From Paraspadella gotoi (lineage: Eukaryota; Chaetognatha), in contig JBJCIZ010000028.1 of assembly GCA_051294375.1 (NCBI GenBank), positions 613,623-677,622 on the forward strand: a DNA stretch of 64,000 nt. Reading direction: 5' to 3'. Shown piece by piece: positions 23,522 to 36,201 of this stretch. The notes beneath the pieces are model-generated. The model was not told where the DNA came from and made no database searches. It saw only the letters and a program-made list of their open reading frames with translations. The stretch's first letter is position 1. Each line of letters opens with the position of its first letter. Both the position numbers and the translations under genes were made by a program.

Positions 23522-25053
23522 ATGCCGATGCAAATCTCGAAGAAGAGAAAGTTCGTCCAGGACGGAGTCTTCAAGGCGGAACTCAACGAGTTCTTGACGA
23601 GAGAGTTGGCCGAAGACGGATACAGCGGAGTCGAGGTGCGTATATAATGTATACATTGTATATACTATACAATGTATTTAATACGTGTGAAAAACAAGAA
23701 TTCAGATTTTTGTCTTTTAAGGAGGGTTATTAATATATAAAAGAGAAAATCTAAGGGTAATTATTATTTTTATCTTAAAAATTAGAATCTTGTGTGATAA
23801 GATGGTCACTTAATTTATGTGCGATTCATTTAAATATCAGCCCGACCTTATAAATTTTAAAATAACAATAATCTTATGCTTATTTATTTAAATAATTCAT
23901 TTATTTAAATAATTCATTTATTTAAATAATTCATTTATTTAAATAATTCATTTATATATCAGCCCGACCTTATAAATTCTAAAATAACAATAATCTTCCA
24001 ATGCTAATTTAGATTTCACTCGAGTTTAAAAATCAATCGTGAAAGTTAAAAAACACAATCTTTTTCCAGGTCCGCGTGACCCCGTCCCGCACGGAAATCA
24101 TCATCCTTGCGACCCGAACCCAAAACGTCCTGGGTCAAAAGGGTCAGCGGATCCGCGAGTTGACCTCCGTCGTCCAGAAGAGGTTCAACTACCCCGAGGG
24201 AACGGTGGAGCTCTACGCGGAGAAGGTGGCCACCCGCGGTCTCTGCGCCATCGCCCAGGCCGAGTCTCTTCGCTACAAGCTCATCGGCGGCCTCGCCGTC
24301 CGTCGCGCCTGCTACGGAGTCCTGCGTTTCATCATGGAGTCCGGGGCCAAGGTGTGTGTGTGTGTGTGGGGAGGATTTGTTTTCGATAACTCGTCTCTTA
24401 ATAACCGTTTAAAGTATTGGCACTATAACGGATTAAAAGGACATTTATCTCTTGATTTGACTGATGACCAACGCTGCAATATGTAAATTAGATTAAAGGA
24501 CCGACAGTATTATCATCGTCGTTTCATTTAATAAAATTGTTTTCCTTCCTTTCCCTTTACCTTCCTTTGTTTTGCCCCTTCCCTGCCTTCCCCTCTTTTC
24601 AAGGGATGCGAGGTCGTTGTCTCCGGGAAACTCCGCGGCCAACGCGCCAAAGCGATGAAGTTCGTCGACGGTCTCATGATCCACAGCGGCAACCCCCCCG
24701 AGGAATACGTCGACACCGCCGTCAGACACGTCCTTCTGCGCCAGGTTAGGCGGGTCTATTAGGCTTTGTTTAGGGGAAGGGAGTCGCCACAATGTTACTA
24801 ATTATTACTCGATTAAAATTCAATAATGATAATCTCCAAATTTTATTCCCAGGGAGTTTTGGGCATCAAAGTAAAGATCATGCTCCCGCACGACCCGTCG
24901 GGCAAGACCGGCCCCAAGACCCCTCTGCCCGACCACGTCTCCATAGTGGAGCCCAAGGAGGAAATCATTCCCTCGCAGCCCTACTCGGAGCAAAAGGGCA
25001 GCAAAGTGCCAGAGCCCATCGCCCCCGCGCCGCCGCAGATGCCGGCCATGTGA
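23522..25053 (+). CDS. RPS3: Ribosomal protein S3 (uS3)
   Basis: Component of the 40S subunit at the mRNA entry channel. Four exons: 23522-23635, 24070-24351, 24604-24744 and 24853-25053, all phase 0, giving 245 residues (243 in human). KH domain and C-terminal domain are highly conserved, for example [34 protein letters not shown] and [20 protein letters not shown]. The C-terminal tail is Pro-rich as in other animals. Upstream, a pyrimidine-rich stretch (gtttcttccgtc) could be a TOP-like transcription start, and tcgacag before it-to-ATG could equally be a splice acceptor. I looked for box C/D snoRNAs in the introns, as in vertebrates, and found none convincing. Confidence 0.97.
23834..23999. 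repeat. Direct repeat flanking a 17-bp minisatellite, RPS3 intron 1
   Basis: Two nearly identical blocks beginning atcagcccgaccttataaat enclose about four copies of ttcatttatttaaataa. Confidence 0.9.
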
Positions 25054-25445
25054 AGAGAAGGGGAAGCTCATTCCGGGAGAGGCTGTCGCTGTGGAGAAAT
25101 GAATGGGATCGTGGATCGTAGATCCTCGAACGAAAAGAGAGAAAAACTTTCTCGGCATCTTCATTTATTGTTTTAAAGTTTAAGAATTCCTTTCTAGTTT
25201 CAGTGGCAAAAAAACAGAGATAAAATTATGAATTATTTCATAGAAATTTGTTGTATTTCAACTTTAACCTTTCCGCATTTCAGTTACATTCCTGAAGCAC
25301 AGAAATGAAACCTCGGAAATAAAACAAAAAAACAATTTTGTTCTCAACCACACAGACCAATCGAGAAACAGTTAGAGATTTTTTGCCAACAGTTTGTTTC
25401 TTTGAACCAAAGTTGCTGAAACGCGTCCCTTCCCTCTACCCTCGA
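25054..25445. other. Intergenic region downstream of RPS3
   Basis: 392 bp, AT-rich in the centre. It contains two acceptor-like sites (tttctagtttcag near 25202 and ccgcatttcag near 25284) before the next start codon. No gene is seen. Confidence 0.45.
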
Positions 25446-26302
25446 ATGGATTTCCGGCGCGCCCGCCACGCCTTTCAAACCGGCGTCGAGTCGCCGTCGA
25501 CGCCGAAGCCGAAACGAAAATCTCTGGAGGCGCTGCGTCGCGTCGGCGTCGTCCGGCGCCGAGACGGACTTTTCGGGGAATTCGTCAACGCCTTGGCCGA
25601 ATGTCCGGAGGAAGAAGTGGCCGGTGAAGATCGTCGCGCGGACGAATCTGTACAAGACAATCGTCACCGTAAAGAATCTCTTAGGAACGATCGTTGCGGG
25701 GACGAATCTGTCAAAGACAATTGTCGTGTGAAGGAATCTTTCAATGACGATCTTTGCAAATACGAATCTGACAAAGACGATTGTCTCAAGGACGATCGTC
25801 GCGGGAACGAATCTCTCAAGGACGAAATTCTGGTCGGCGAGAGAACCGTCGAGGTCGCCAGAGATATGGAGAGTCGGGATTTCCAGGTCAGAGAATTTAG
25901 ATTATAATTACTGAGGTAGATATGACTATACAAATATTTATTTTATATTTAAACAAAATATATTTAATATTTAATCCATTTCTTGACGATTTCTTCGAAC
26001 AGTCGCCTCCGAAGTCCAACAGAAGCCTCTTGGCGTCAGAATCGTCAACGCCGATCCATTTCAAAACAACAACAACAACAACAACTCCTCCCGCATCTTT
26101 TCTCTCTCCCCCTTCTCCCTCCTACTCTCCCCCTTCCTCCATCCTCCTCCCCTCTCCCTTCTCCGACCACGACTCCCTCCCTCCATCCCTCCGATGTCGC
26201 CTCGTTCGTCTCGACGGACTCTCGCACGAAGAGAAGATCCAAGTTTGTCGCTGGCGAAAAGCGAGGATTGAGCGCATGCGCAGAGCGTTGAAGAACATGT
26301 AA
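25446..26302 (+). CDS. Uncharacterised protein with ~10-residue charged tandem repeats
   Basis: Two exons, 25446-25886 and 26003-26302, phase 0, 246 residues. Start is the first ATG in the frame. The basic N-terminus (MDFRRARHAFQTGVESP) is followed by a region at about residues 60-130 of roughly 10-residue repeats built on the pattern x-x-K/D-E-S-x-K-D-D/N, visible in the DNA as ~30-bp imperfect tandem units (25640-25830). Exon 2 is Thr/Ser/Pro-rich and closes with a basic helix (SHEEKIQVCRWRKARIERMR). Nothing matches a family I know. The conserved-looking parts are the two ends; the centre is likely disordered. Confidence 0.6.
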
Positions 26303-26799
26303 AAATGGGTCTCCTTGTCTGTCTCTGAGCATTAAACGAAGGGATATAGTCGTAAAAAAAAAATTGGCAAAAAAGTGTGTATTTTAGAAAAGGAGAGACG
26401 GAAATGTCTCCGTCTCTTTGATGAAATTAGGGGAAAAAGAGCAGATGACGCGGTGTCGCGATCCGAGAACATGGAATCCATATGGGGACACGGTGGAATG
26501 TACTAAACCCACTTTCTTTTCTGGAAAGAATTGACCAAAGAAACGTAACTCATAACTTTTTTTATTTTACCATTTTTTTAGTTATCTGAATCATGAATTT
26601 CTTATCGTGTGTGCGTTTTTATCATCTTGAAAAAAAAATTTTTCTACCTTTCGCTACAGTATAAATAAGACGGCATTTACCAGTTAACTGTTAAATTCAA
26701 TAAAAACCATATTTAATATTCGTCAATGTAAACCTTCTCCCCTATCGTTCGCCGTCCTCACTCCTTCTCTCACTCGAGAAAGACTCGGATCACAAGACG
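26303..26799. other. Intergenic region upstream of pinin
   Basis: 497 bp of AT-rich sequence with A-runs; no gene recognised. A short GC-richer segment before 26799 is probably pinin 5' UTR. Confidence 0.5.
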
Positions 26800-29700
26800 A
26801 TGGCTGATTTGCTCCACAACGAGTTGGCGAAGGCGCGAGAAAAGCTTCGCGAATACGACAAGTCCATCGAGAAAGCGGGCGGACTATCGCCGCCGCGGGA
26901 TCGAGGACGCGGCGGGTTTCGCGGGCGGCGCGGCGGTGGCGGACCGATGGGCGGACTGCCGCTCGGTGGGCTCCTGCCTTTCTCTCCTTCGCAGGTAAGG
27001 TTAGATTGATGTTATTGAATTAAAAATAATTTATCAGCTTCCAATGTAATATTTCCCGATATAATACTAAATGGAGTGAATTTTTTTTATTCCATCGAAA
27101 CGGTTACTATTTTATTACTTCTTTGATATGGAAGTTGATAAAACAGACTGTGAGAGAATCCTGAATGAGAGCTTGCAGAATCCTGCTGTATTATAACCTC
27201 GCAAAATGGAGACCATAAACCACCATAGTCTATCCAAAGTCAGGGGCAAGATAGGTTATTTATTGAATAAATAAATAATATGTAATGATTGTAGCAAATT
27301 TATATATGTTAATGAACCTTGTTTAATAAACATTCCCCCTCTCGACGAAGCAGAAGCGCCAAGTGGTGACCCTCGCATCGAACCCCCGCCGTCAGTCCCA
27401 CGGCGACAACGACGGCGAGCGCAGTCCCCCTTCCAAACGCCTCATGATGATGTCCGGCAGCGTCACCGACCTCCGCAGCCGTTTGGCCGGAGACCGCGGC
27501 GACCGTCCCTCCAGCCGCGGCGGCCGCAACGCCGGCGGTCTCCCCGGCCGCGGCCCCCGCGGCGTCGTCTACACCCCGGGCAGCTTCGGCGGCGTCGGAC
27601 GCCGCGTCCGTTCGCTCGGCGGCGCCGACGATCTCCTTCGTCTCCAGGAAAACTTGAGAAACCACGTCAACGATTTCTACGACGACGAAGACGACGACGA
27701 GGACGATCCCGACGCCGATCATCCCGGCGGCGGCGGCGGTTTCGGCGCCGGACGTCCGGCCGGCGGACTCGTCTCTTCCGTCGGGCAAAAGTACGGCAAG
27801 TCCATGTCCGAGTTTCAGTCGCGCAAGGAGCTCATGGAATCCCAGTCCAAAGATCGCGAGGTGAAGAACCGAGGCTCGCGCATGTTCGGCATGCTGCTCG
27901 GCACGTTGCAACGGTTCCGCACCGACATGGCCGCCGAGAAGGACACGGACAAGGAGCAGAAGAGGGCCGAGCTGTTGTCTAAGATCGAGGAGGACGAGAG
28001 GGTGGCCAGGGTAAGGGGTTTTTTGAAGAGGGGTTTGGCCGGGGGCAGTCTGGGGGGAAATGAATGATGATGAAAAGCTTTTCTGTCTTGAAGAGTTCTG
28101 TATACGTTGTTTGCTAAATTATCCAGAAGTTCATTAATTACAAGTTTGAATNNNNNNNNNNGTATACGTTGTTTGCTCGAAATCGAATATTTATTAAGTT
28201 CAATAATTTCAAGTTTGAGTGGAAAAAAAAAATTTTCAAGTTATGCCCGATGTTAGTTGTATTTTTTGTTTAGGGTTTATACAAATATGTGACATAAATT
28301 TATATTTCCGATAGTTATTTAGTAATCAACTTTTTTTTTCATAATAGGAGCGCGAGGTGGAGGAAAAGCGGCGCCTCATGCGGGAAAAGCGGCGTCAATT
28401 GGCCTTCGTCGAGGATCTCGAGCGCAAACTGGAACTCGCCTCCGACCACCGCGTCTGGGAGACGGAGCATCGCAAGCTCATCGGCCACGCCGCCAGGACC
28501 AAGACCAAACCGGCGCTCTTTTGGCGTCCTAAGGTCATGGACGACGCCGTGGCGCGCCTCGTCGAGGAAACGGGCGTCGAGATCGAGGCCTACATCAAGG
28601 AGAGGGACGAGGCGCTGGAGAAAGACATCAAGGACTTGATGGAGAAGCACAGGAAGAGGGCGGAGGAGGCGGAAAAGAGGGAGGCCGGGAGGAGCGGAGA
28701 GAGGAAGAGGAGGGGGAGGAACGATAGCGGAGTGGGAGAGAAGGAGGGGAAAGGGGGGAAGTTTAGCGGGAGAGGTCGCGGAGGAGAGGAGGAGGAGGAT
28801 GAGGAGGAGGAAGAAGACGAGGAGGACGAAGCGATGGAGACGGACGTTCGTCGGAACGGGCAAGATCGGCGTCGGGTGATGTCCAGGGAGGAAGGGGAGG
28901 AAGAAGAGGAGGAGGAAGAGGAGAGGAAAGTTAACGGAAGGAAAGAGGAAGAAGAAGAAGGAAAAGAGGACGAAGACGACGACGGCAACGGAGTCGACGA
29001 GGAGGCGAAGAAAAAGATCGAAGCGGCGAAGGAGAAAGAGAGGAAGGAGATGGAGGAAGAGAGGAGAAAGAAGGAGGAAGAGGCCAGAAGAGAGGAAGAG
29101 GCCAAAAGGGAAGAAGAACGAAAGAAGAGGGAGGAGGAGAAGAGAAAAGAGGAAGAGAGAAAGAGGGAAGAGGAAAAGAAAAGAGCGGAGGAAAGGAAGA
29201 AAGAAGAGGAACGGAGAGAGCAGGAGAGAAAGAAAAGGGAGGAAAGAAGAGAGGAGGAAAGGAAGAAGAAAGAGGAGGAAGACAAGAAGCGGACGGAAGC
29301 GCGTCTCAAACGTCGCAAGGAGGAAGAAGAGAAGCGAGAAGCGGAACGAAAGAAGCGGAGGGAAGAAGAATCGCGTCGTCGGACGTCTCGTCGCGGCGCT
29401 CGCAGTTCCTCGCGCTCGCGACGATCGCGCTCGCGGTCTCGCTCGCGGCGTCGATCCTCTCGCGATCGCCGCTCGAGATCCAGAGACAACAACAACGACA
29501 GGGGCCGGAGATCGTCGAGAGACAGAGGCGGCGGTTCCAGATCCGGCGCCGCAGCGCGCCGCTCTTCGAGGGATCGGCGTTCTCGTTCGCGAAACAGGCG
29601 CGATTCGTCGCCGCGGCGTCGTCGGCGCAGCTCCAGTCGCGACTCTAGCGAAGAGGATCGAAAGAGGAGGATGGAGGAGCGGAAGAAACAAGGAGGGAGG

Positions 29701-29994
29701 AAGAGGAGTTCGTCCAGCTCCTCGTCCTCTTCCTCGGGATCCAGCGGGGACGAGAAGGGCGCCAAGAAGGACGCTAAAAAGGCGGCGACGACGACGCCGT
29801 CGAAACCGGAGCAGGAGAAAGAACAGCAGCAGCCGACGCCCGAGGTGCCGCAAGTTCCGCAGCAGCCACACGAACAGTCCGTCGAGCCGAAACCGAACGA
29901 TTCCCAACCGCCGATCGCCGCCACGAACCCGGAAGACGTCGCCGAGGAAGACGAAGACTCGGACGCGGATCCGGCGCCGCCAGGGACTGAATGA
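26800..29994 (+). CDS. PNN: Pinin homologue (splicing/exon-junction associated)
   Basis: Nuclear-speckle protein that acts in splicing and the ASAP/PSAP complexes. Three exons: 26800-26994, 27354-28010 and 28348-29994, phase 0, 832 residues (717 in human). N-terminal pinin region LLHNELAKAREKLREYDKSI, then Gly/Arg-rich linker. The conserved pinin/SDK/memA domain spans the exon 2-3 border: NRGSRMFGMLLGTLQRFRTD followed by KRRLMREKRRQLAFVEDLERK and RTKTKPALFWRPK. The C-terminal half is a very long Glu/Lys/Arg charged helix with an RS tract (about 630-740), then a Gln/Pro tail. The DNA of this part is an almost pure GAG/AAG-type purine run, so length may vary between individuals. Intron 2 contains an assembly gap. 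Confidence 0.93.
27050..27312 (+). repeat. Dispersed repeat family A, PNN intron 1
   Basis: Contains gactgtgagagaatcctgaa, agcttgcaga, gtctatccaaagtcaggggc and aagataggttatttattgaat in the same order as the pair at 39487-40140. Confidence 0.8.
28100..28222. repeat. Sequence repeated on both sides of an assembly gap, PNN intron 2
   Basis: gtatacgttgtttgct begins a ~50-bp block that ends acaagtttgaat before the N run (28152-28161), and the same start and a similar end (caagtttgagt) reappear directly after it. It is either a local tandem duplication or a haplotype/misassembly seam. Confidence 0.75.
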
Positions 29995-31090
29995 ATAAGT
30001 AGACGGAGGAGAGAGGAGAATTTCTGAAAAATGGATTAAGAATTATCGCCGTCGCTCGGGCTGGATGACGGTAAAAGGCTTCCTTCGAACAATTAAAATT
30101 ACTACGTTGATCTACGAACAGATTATTGGGTTGTTGTTTTTTTTTCCCCCGATTTTATTGTGCCAATTTTTGCTGCCGTTTGAAAAGATGAACTTCTTTT
30201 TTTTTCGCGATTTACGGAGTCGTAAATAAAAATAATAACCCGCGCATTACCCAGTTTGTGAAACAATCCCTTCGAATCAGGGTTAATTTGAATCTTGAGC
30301 TATGGATTAAAAATACGATACAGTTGACGATTGGTCGATTCTCTTTCTGTAAATAGAGAGTAGGGAAAAAATGGATAGCGACGATTTTTTTTTCTCCTTC
30401 TCCTTGGCTAAATTGGTTAAATACTGGTTTGCCATTATCTTTTTTTTTTCGCTAAGAAATTGATAAAAAGTTTGTGAAAGCAGTGAAAATTTATTTGGAG
30501 TCCTTCACCCCTGCCCACTCTCCTGAACCCGAACTTTGGTTTTTATTCGTTTTTCTCTCTTCATTACGAGCGAAATGAATTGTGATCATTTTCTTTTTTG
30601 ATTTTTTTTCCCTCGTGATTTCGCCCGTTCGGAATTTATTAACGGTTGTCGTTTAGCCAAACTTACCCTAGTGTACAAATAAAGTGTATAAAAAAAGTAA
30701 GGTAACATTACGCCAAGTTCATTCACTTATTTTTTTTTTCCTGTTTCTTGTCTCGTTCTAGAAAAGGGAAGGGGACGCGATCAGTGAATCGAGTCACATT
30801 TCGATGCCGAGGGGAAAAAAAAAGGAAGAAGTTTTGTCTCAACGACTTTAATTCAAACCTGAAGAATTTTTTAAAAAATCTGCGGAACTGATATTAGAAA
30901 GACCAAAGAGCGGATAGCAGTTCATATGCATTATTCATGACTATTTTAGTAATTCAATGTATCTATAGCGTTATATCAAAAATAAAAGGCGCCTAAAAAA
31001 AAACTCGGGAGAGAGAGGCCTCTAATCCCCGGAGATTCCCCGCCCTCCATCTTCCCCCCTTCCCCGCCCTTTCCCTCCCCAATCCCCGAT
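29995..31090. other. Intergenic region between PNN and FEZ
   Basis: 1.1 kb of AT-rich DNA with homopolymer runs and no recognisable exon. An acceptor-like cgttctag lies near 30761, and the FEZ 5' UTR is a C-rich stretch just before the ATG. Confidence 0.5.
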
Positions 31091-34000
31091 ATGACGGAGC
31101 CGGGTCTCTCCGAGGCGCCGCTCGCCACCTTCGAAATCGACGAGTTCTGCGAAGAGTTCGCCGAGTTCCAAGGCGCCGTCGCCGCACCCGACGACGCCGC
31201 CGACGACGACGCCGCCGGAGAAGTGGACAATCGGCCCGCCTCCAAGGCCTCCACCCTCGTGGACAACTTCAACGAAAACTTCAGCGGTTCCCTCGAAGAT
31301 CTCGTCTCCACTTTCGACGAGAAGATCACCAAGTGTTTCTGCAACTTTGACGAGACGACGGAGAAGATCGCTCCCGTTCAGGTCAGTTATCGATGGAGTA
31401 ATATTTAATATTAATATTTAATATTTACGACAATGCATACGATTTTGATTCGCAACAATGCATTAAAAGCGGTTTAAGGTGCGTTGACAAGCGGGTGTGG
31501 TTTATTCGCATCAAAGTTTCGTTTTCTAAACGGAATTATTCAAACTCTTTTAATTTCGTCTTCGAAAACTGTCATATGGTTTATTTAGACCATTTGAAGA
31601 ATTTGATGTTTAAATCTAATGTTCTTCATTTAATTTTGGCTTAAACGCTTCGTTTTCATTTTTTTTAAAAAAACGATAATCCAATTCGTGCTGTAATATG
31701 CAAATTAGCTTAAGTTGATTTAAAACTCTAAATCATGGAGAGGGGAACTATATGAAAGTCGGTCTCGTTTTACCTTTAATTCTCGATGTATCTTGTCTTG
31801 TCTTTATCATTGTCGTGGTTCTCAACACTCAACAGGTCCGCAGCCAAGACGAGATCATGAGCGAGTGTCAAATGTGGTGGACGATCACCGGAAATTTCGG
31901 AAACATTCTCCCCATCGATTGGTCCAAGTCTTTCGCCCGACAAAATCTCTCCAGATCTCTCAACATCAGGTCGATCTCATTGTATGAAAAAAAATGTATA
32001 GTTATATTTAATATTGTTTATATTTCATCTGTATTCTGTAAATAATTGTAACAGTGTTACTTGTGGATCATCTTAAATGCATCATGTTCAACGATCCCAT
32101 TTGTAATGGCATATTGTCGATAGTATTATAGATTTCTTTTCTCTATTATCGTAATAGTTTTAATATTGTTTGTTAAATATTGTTGTTTTACATGGACAAT
32201 TGTTTGTCGTTGTATTTCCGGCTTAATTTTTGATAATTTAATTATCACGATGTCTTAATTATATATTCTAAAACGAATAATAGGGAAAAAACGGACGGTG
32301 ACGCCTGCGAAGAAAACCTCGACGTCTCGGAAGACGACGACGAACTCTCCCAGGCTTTCGACATGCACAACATCGTCATTTCGTCCATTCAACAGGTAAA
32401 TAAACTAAATAAATTAAAAAACTAATTAGCTAACTTTTGATAATTAAACCCATTCCCTTTAGGATCCCCTCTTCACGGCGGACGAGGTCATCAACGAGAT
32501 TGACGCCATGATGGAAGAATCCGAAGGCGCCTCCTCCTCCTCCTCCGCCTCCTCCTCAATTTCCGGTCCCGGATCCTCCGTCTCCGAGCCGGACACGCCC
32601 ACCTCGGATCCCGGCGCCGACGATCGGTTGCACTTCAAGGAGCGTGGGGTTCATCCCGGCGACGGGATGTCGCCCAATACTTACAAGGAGATCATCGGGG
32701 AATCGGGTGGGTTGTTGTCGTGCGGTTGTTATATATGGTTGATGTTAATATTTTACTCGGATTTAATTCAGTTTATAATTTTATCCCTATTTTACCTATA
32801 TTCTATTTCCTTCTTTTATTTTCCCCTACCTTTCTCCTCTCCTATTTCCATTTCTATCTCCCAACATTTTCTTCCTTCGTTTCTTTCTATTGTCCCTTCT
32901 CTTTCTCCTTCTCCCCCATATCTCATTCCCCCCCCTCCTCCACCCATTTCCCTTCTCCCCTCCTCCTCCCGTTTTCCCTCCTCCTCTTCCGCTTTAGGCT
33001 TGAAGTGTCTCTCCATCGCCGCCCTCAACGACCTCCTGGAAGAGTTGGAGGCGACGATCAAGGATTTCTCGGAAACGTTGATCGCGGAACTCGCGTTGAG
33101 GGACGAACTCGAATACGAGAAAGAATTGAAGAATCAGTTCATCTCGCTCCTCCTCTCAATACAAAACAAGAGGCGGCAGGTGAGTGTGATGAGGAGTGAT
33201 AATGTGGAAGGGGTCGTGGCGGGAGGTGAGTGTGATAATGTGGAAGGGGTCGTGGAGGGAGGTGTGTGTGATAAGGAAGAGGTCGAAGCAGCAAGCGAAT
33301 TTATAAAAAAATAGCCTTTTCTTAGTCAATTTGATTTCGTAAACACCAAAGTCTGAATAATAAAACATTCTGCACTGACAATTTGTAATTCTTTTAATCT
33401 CATTTGCATATTATCGTGTTTTGTCGAAAAATAGTTGATATTTATTCTGTTGCGTTAAAGGTTTGATATTACTTGTTCCCCGATTTTAATATAAAAAATA
33501 TATAATTATATAACTTTTAAACTTTTAATACGTGGTTGGTAAAATATACAGAAAAGAACAAATATTAAAAATCGTCATAATTTTTCTCTTTCGCTGAGGT
33601 TCATGGCGTTTTTTTTTCGTTGATAAATCACTCTAAATTTAAAATTTGTGATGAGATCGACAAGTAAAATTTAACCATTTTGTGAGTTCTAAAAATATTC
33701 CAATGAGAACTTTGAAATTGCAGCAAAAAGAAATAAATACGAGATGAAATTATAAATCTTAAATCGCTTTTTTACTTTGCAAAAAAAATCTTTCATCTTA
33801 ATAATAGAAAACTTGACAAACTTGAACTTGACAAACGTGATGTCTTTTTAGCCAAAGCTTTTAAAAACCTGATTCAATCCCCTAAAAGGTTACCACGTCA
33901 TCCGGCGCCGAGAAATCGCGCGGTAAATCCGGCGTCGGCGGCAGTGGCGTTGGCGCCGCGAAGAAGCGGCAATCGGGTTCGCACGAGTCGGCGTCGTCTT

Positions 34001-34371
34001 TCCTCACCACAGTCATTCCTTACAGCAAAGATGGAGGGACGTCGCTCGACATCCCCACCTTGCAGGTAACGGGCCTCTTTTCTTTTTTCTTTTTTTCTTT
34101 TTTTCTTTTCTTTTCTTTTCTTTTCTTTTCACATTATTCTATATTCTTTTCTTTTCTTTCTTTTTCTCTCTCTCTATGATTTACTTCTCTTCTCTTCTTT
34201 CCCCCTCTCTCCTCTTCTTCAAAACGGCTCCCTTTGAAACTGAAGGTTCTCATCAAAATCCTTGGCGCCATCAACGAGGACAGTCCTCAAGTTCCGACTC
34301 TCCTCACCGACTACATCCTCAAAGTTTTGTGCCCCAACGACGATAACGCTTTGCCCGCGATGGTCAACTGA
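31091..34371 (+). CDS. FEZ1: FEZ family kinesin-1 adaptor (fasciculation and elongation protein zeta / UNC-76)
   Basis: Cytoplasmic adaptor linking cargo to kinesin-1. Seven exons: 31091-31381, 31836-31969, 32284-32395, 32463-32706, 32998-33179, 33889-34065 and 34246-34371; 421 residues (392 in human FEZ1). FEZ signatures: FSGSLEDLVSTFDEKITKCF near 85, the acidic NLDVSEDDDELSQAFDMH, the ADEVINEIDAMMEESE segment, and the coiled coil LNDLLEELEATIKDFSETLI followed by LALRDELEYEKELKNQFISL. C-terminal exons contain SFLTTVIPY and the closing VPTLLTDYILKVL. One gene copy is seen, so FEZ1 versus FEZ2 cannot be decided; a pre-duplication orthologue is likely. It is the only gene of the array with a mainly cytoplasmic, transport role. 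Confidence 0.92.
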
Positions 34372-34479
34372 CCCGTGGGTCGAGGGAGGGGGGAGAGAGA
34401 TGCGGTTTGTGTTCTCCCCACTGACTTGCCTCTCAACCTTTCCCTCCTTACCCACCCACCCCTCCGTCGAATTCTTCTC

Positions 34480-34541
<62 letters not shown>

Positions 34542-34710
34542 GTCTTCTCTCGATCAATCCTTCCTATTTTGTTTTTTCTCCCACATTGTCGTCGCTCGCC
34601 CTCCCCCCTCCCCTCCTCAATTCTACCATTCTTTTTTTAATAGAATCTCAACAACAACAACAACAACAACAACAAACAACAACCAACAACACAACAACAA
34701 CAACAACAAC

Positions 34711-34743
<33 letters not shown>

Positions 34744-36201
34744 CCAAACTCTCCTCCTCCTCGCCAGTTTTTCCATCTTTTTTTCCCCCTTTTTTGTTTT
34801 CTTTGTCGTTTGTCTGTTTTAAGTAATGAAAGCCGAGAAGCTGTGACCGTCATTATAGGCCTATAGTAATATCCGACAAATATATGCAGCAGCTTCGTAC
34901 ATTAAGTAGTGCGATACTAAAAGAAAGCGGTAAACCAACCTGCGAAATGCAAATGTAATTGACGGGTTGTTTTTTTTTGTTTTTTTTAATTGGTCGTTGG
35001 TTTTTCGCTTTCTTCGGCAAACGACGCGATGTCTGCTTTTGACAAGATTCGCCTTATCGCTTTTAAGGCTTCTCTCTCTCTCTCTCTTCCTCTCTCCATC
35101 CCCCAATCCCCGCCTCTCTCTGCGCCTGAATAAATAGAGCTTACAGTTGTGTGCAGGTTTTTGTGTGCGAATGCGTTTAGGTCAAATTTATACAACCACT
35201 TTTTTTCTAGACGTAGTTACTTTTTTTTGTTTAAAAAAAAAACAGATCTAGTCAAATCTGTAGAGCCCTCGGGTTTATATATCTTTATATATCTTTTATA
35301 AATCGCGATTAACAAATTTAAAAATTATTTTTGTAGCTTAAAGAGCTTTCTAACGCCGAGTTTATATCCACGAAAAATTCGCTCTTTTTATTCTGTTTAA
35401 TAAAAAAAAGTCGCACTTAACAAGAGCACTGATTATACATGGTGCCTTCTTTCGGACCGTCCGTCGCTTCGAAAGATGTTCTCTCAAAATGCTTTACACT
35501 CTTCACAGAATTATTTTTTTTCAAAAAAAAAAGAAAAATTGAAACAAAAACTATCCAGTACTGTATTTTTCGTTGCGATCTCTCTGCCAATGAGGGTTCG
35601 TCATCATCAATGAATCACATGCTTTTTTTTTTGCATTACCATATTTATATATATGTGCCGTCAATGTGTAAATTCTTTGTGCGCGTGGTTTCTTTTTTTT
35701 TCTTTTTGTTTAGTTACAAAACGGTCCCAAATTAAAACTCACTAAGTTTTTCATTCGATTATCGGTCATTTTTTTGTAGATAATTAAATGAAAGTCTTTC
35801 TCGCAATATTAAAAGCCGGTGTAGAAAATATTTTTATGTTTTTGTTTGGGCCCCCCCCCCGCCTATATATTCGTATTGATCTCAGAAATAACTTTCTATG
35901 AGCTTGTTTATAACTAGAGAAAAAAAATTATCCGTACTCTATTATTTTTTATTACGAAATTATATCTCGGTATGTATTCACAATGCCTGCGTTTTTTAAT
36001 TTTTTTGTTTTAGCCTTAATAAAAACGAAATAATTGATCAAGTCTGAAAAACGAAAGTATATCTCGTGCAGCTGCCTTGCTGCGCCGCCGCGGAATTCAA
36101 GCATCCACCGCTGCGGGGGAGAAAGGCTCTTGTTCAGTCTCTCAGCGATTTCTCGGAAATCCTCCTTCCCTTTCCCCTCTTCCACACCCCGGAACGTCGT
36201 C
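34372..36201. other. FEZ 3' flank and intergenic region with microsatellites
   Basis: 1.8 kb containing a (CT)n tract at 34481-34537 and a (CAA)n tract at about 34648-34745, then AT-rich sequence with many T and A runs and a smaller (CT)n patch near 35070-35100. I searched this stretch for an exon encoding the SAP domain expected for the next gene and saw none. Confidence 0.6.

Noticed and set aside
24352-24603. Box C/D snoRNA in RPS3 intron 2 (ctgatga near 24461)
   Set aside because: No D box or terminal stem at the expected spacing.
28590-29924. Very long minus-strand open frame opposite pinin exon 3
   Set aside because: It is the antisense shadow of a purine-rich, Glu/Lys/Arg-coding exon; it encodes only Ser/Leu/Phe low complexity and the plus strand matches pinin.
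32508-33314. Read-through frame joining FEZ exons 4 and 5 without splicing
   Set aside because: The intervening stretch is T/C-rich intron (Phe/Ser/Pro low complexity), and canonical sites at 32706 and 32998 restore the conserved FEZ sequence.
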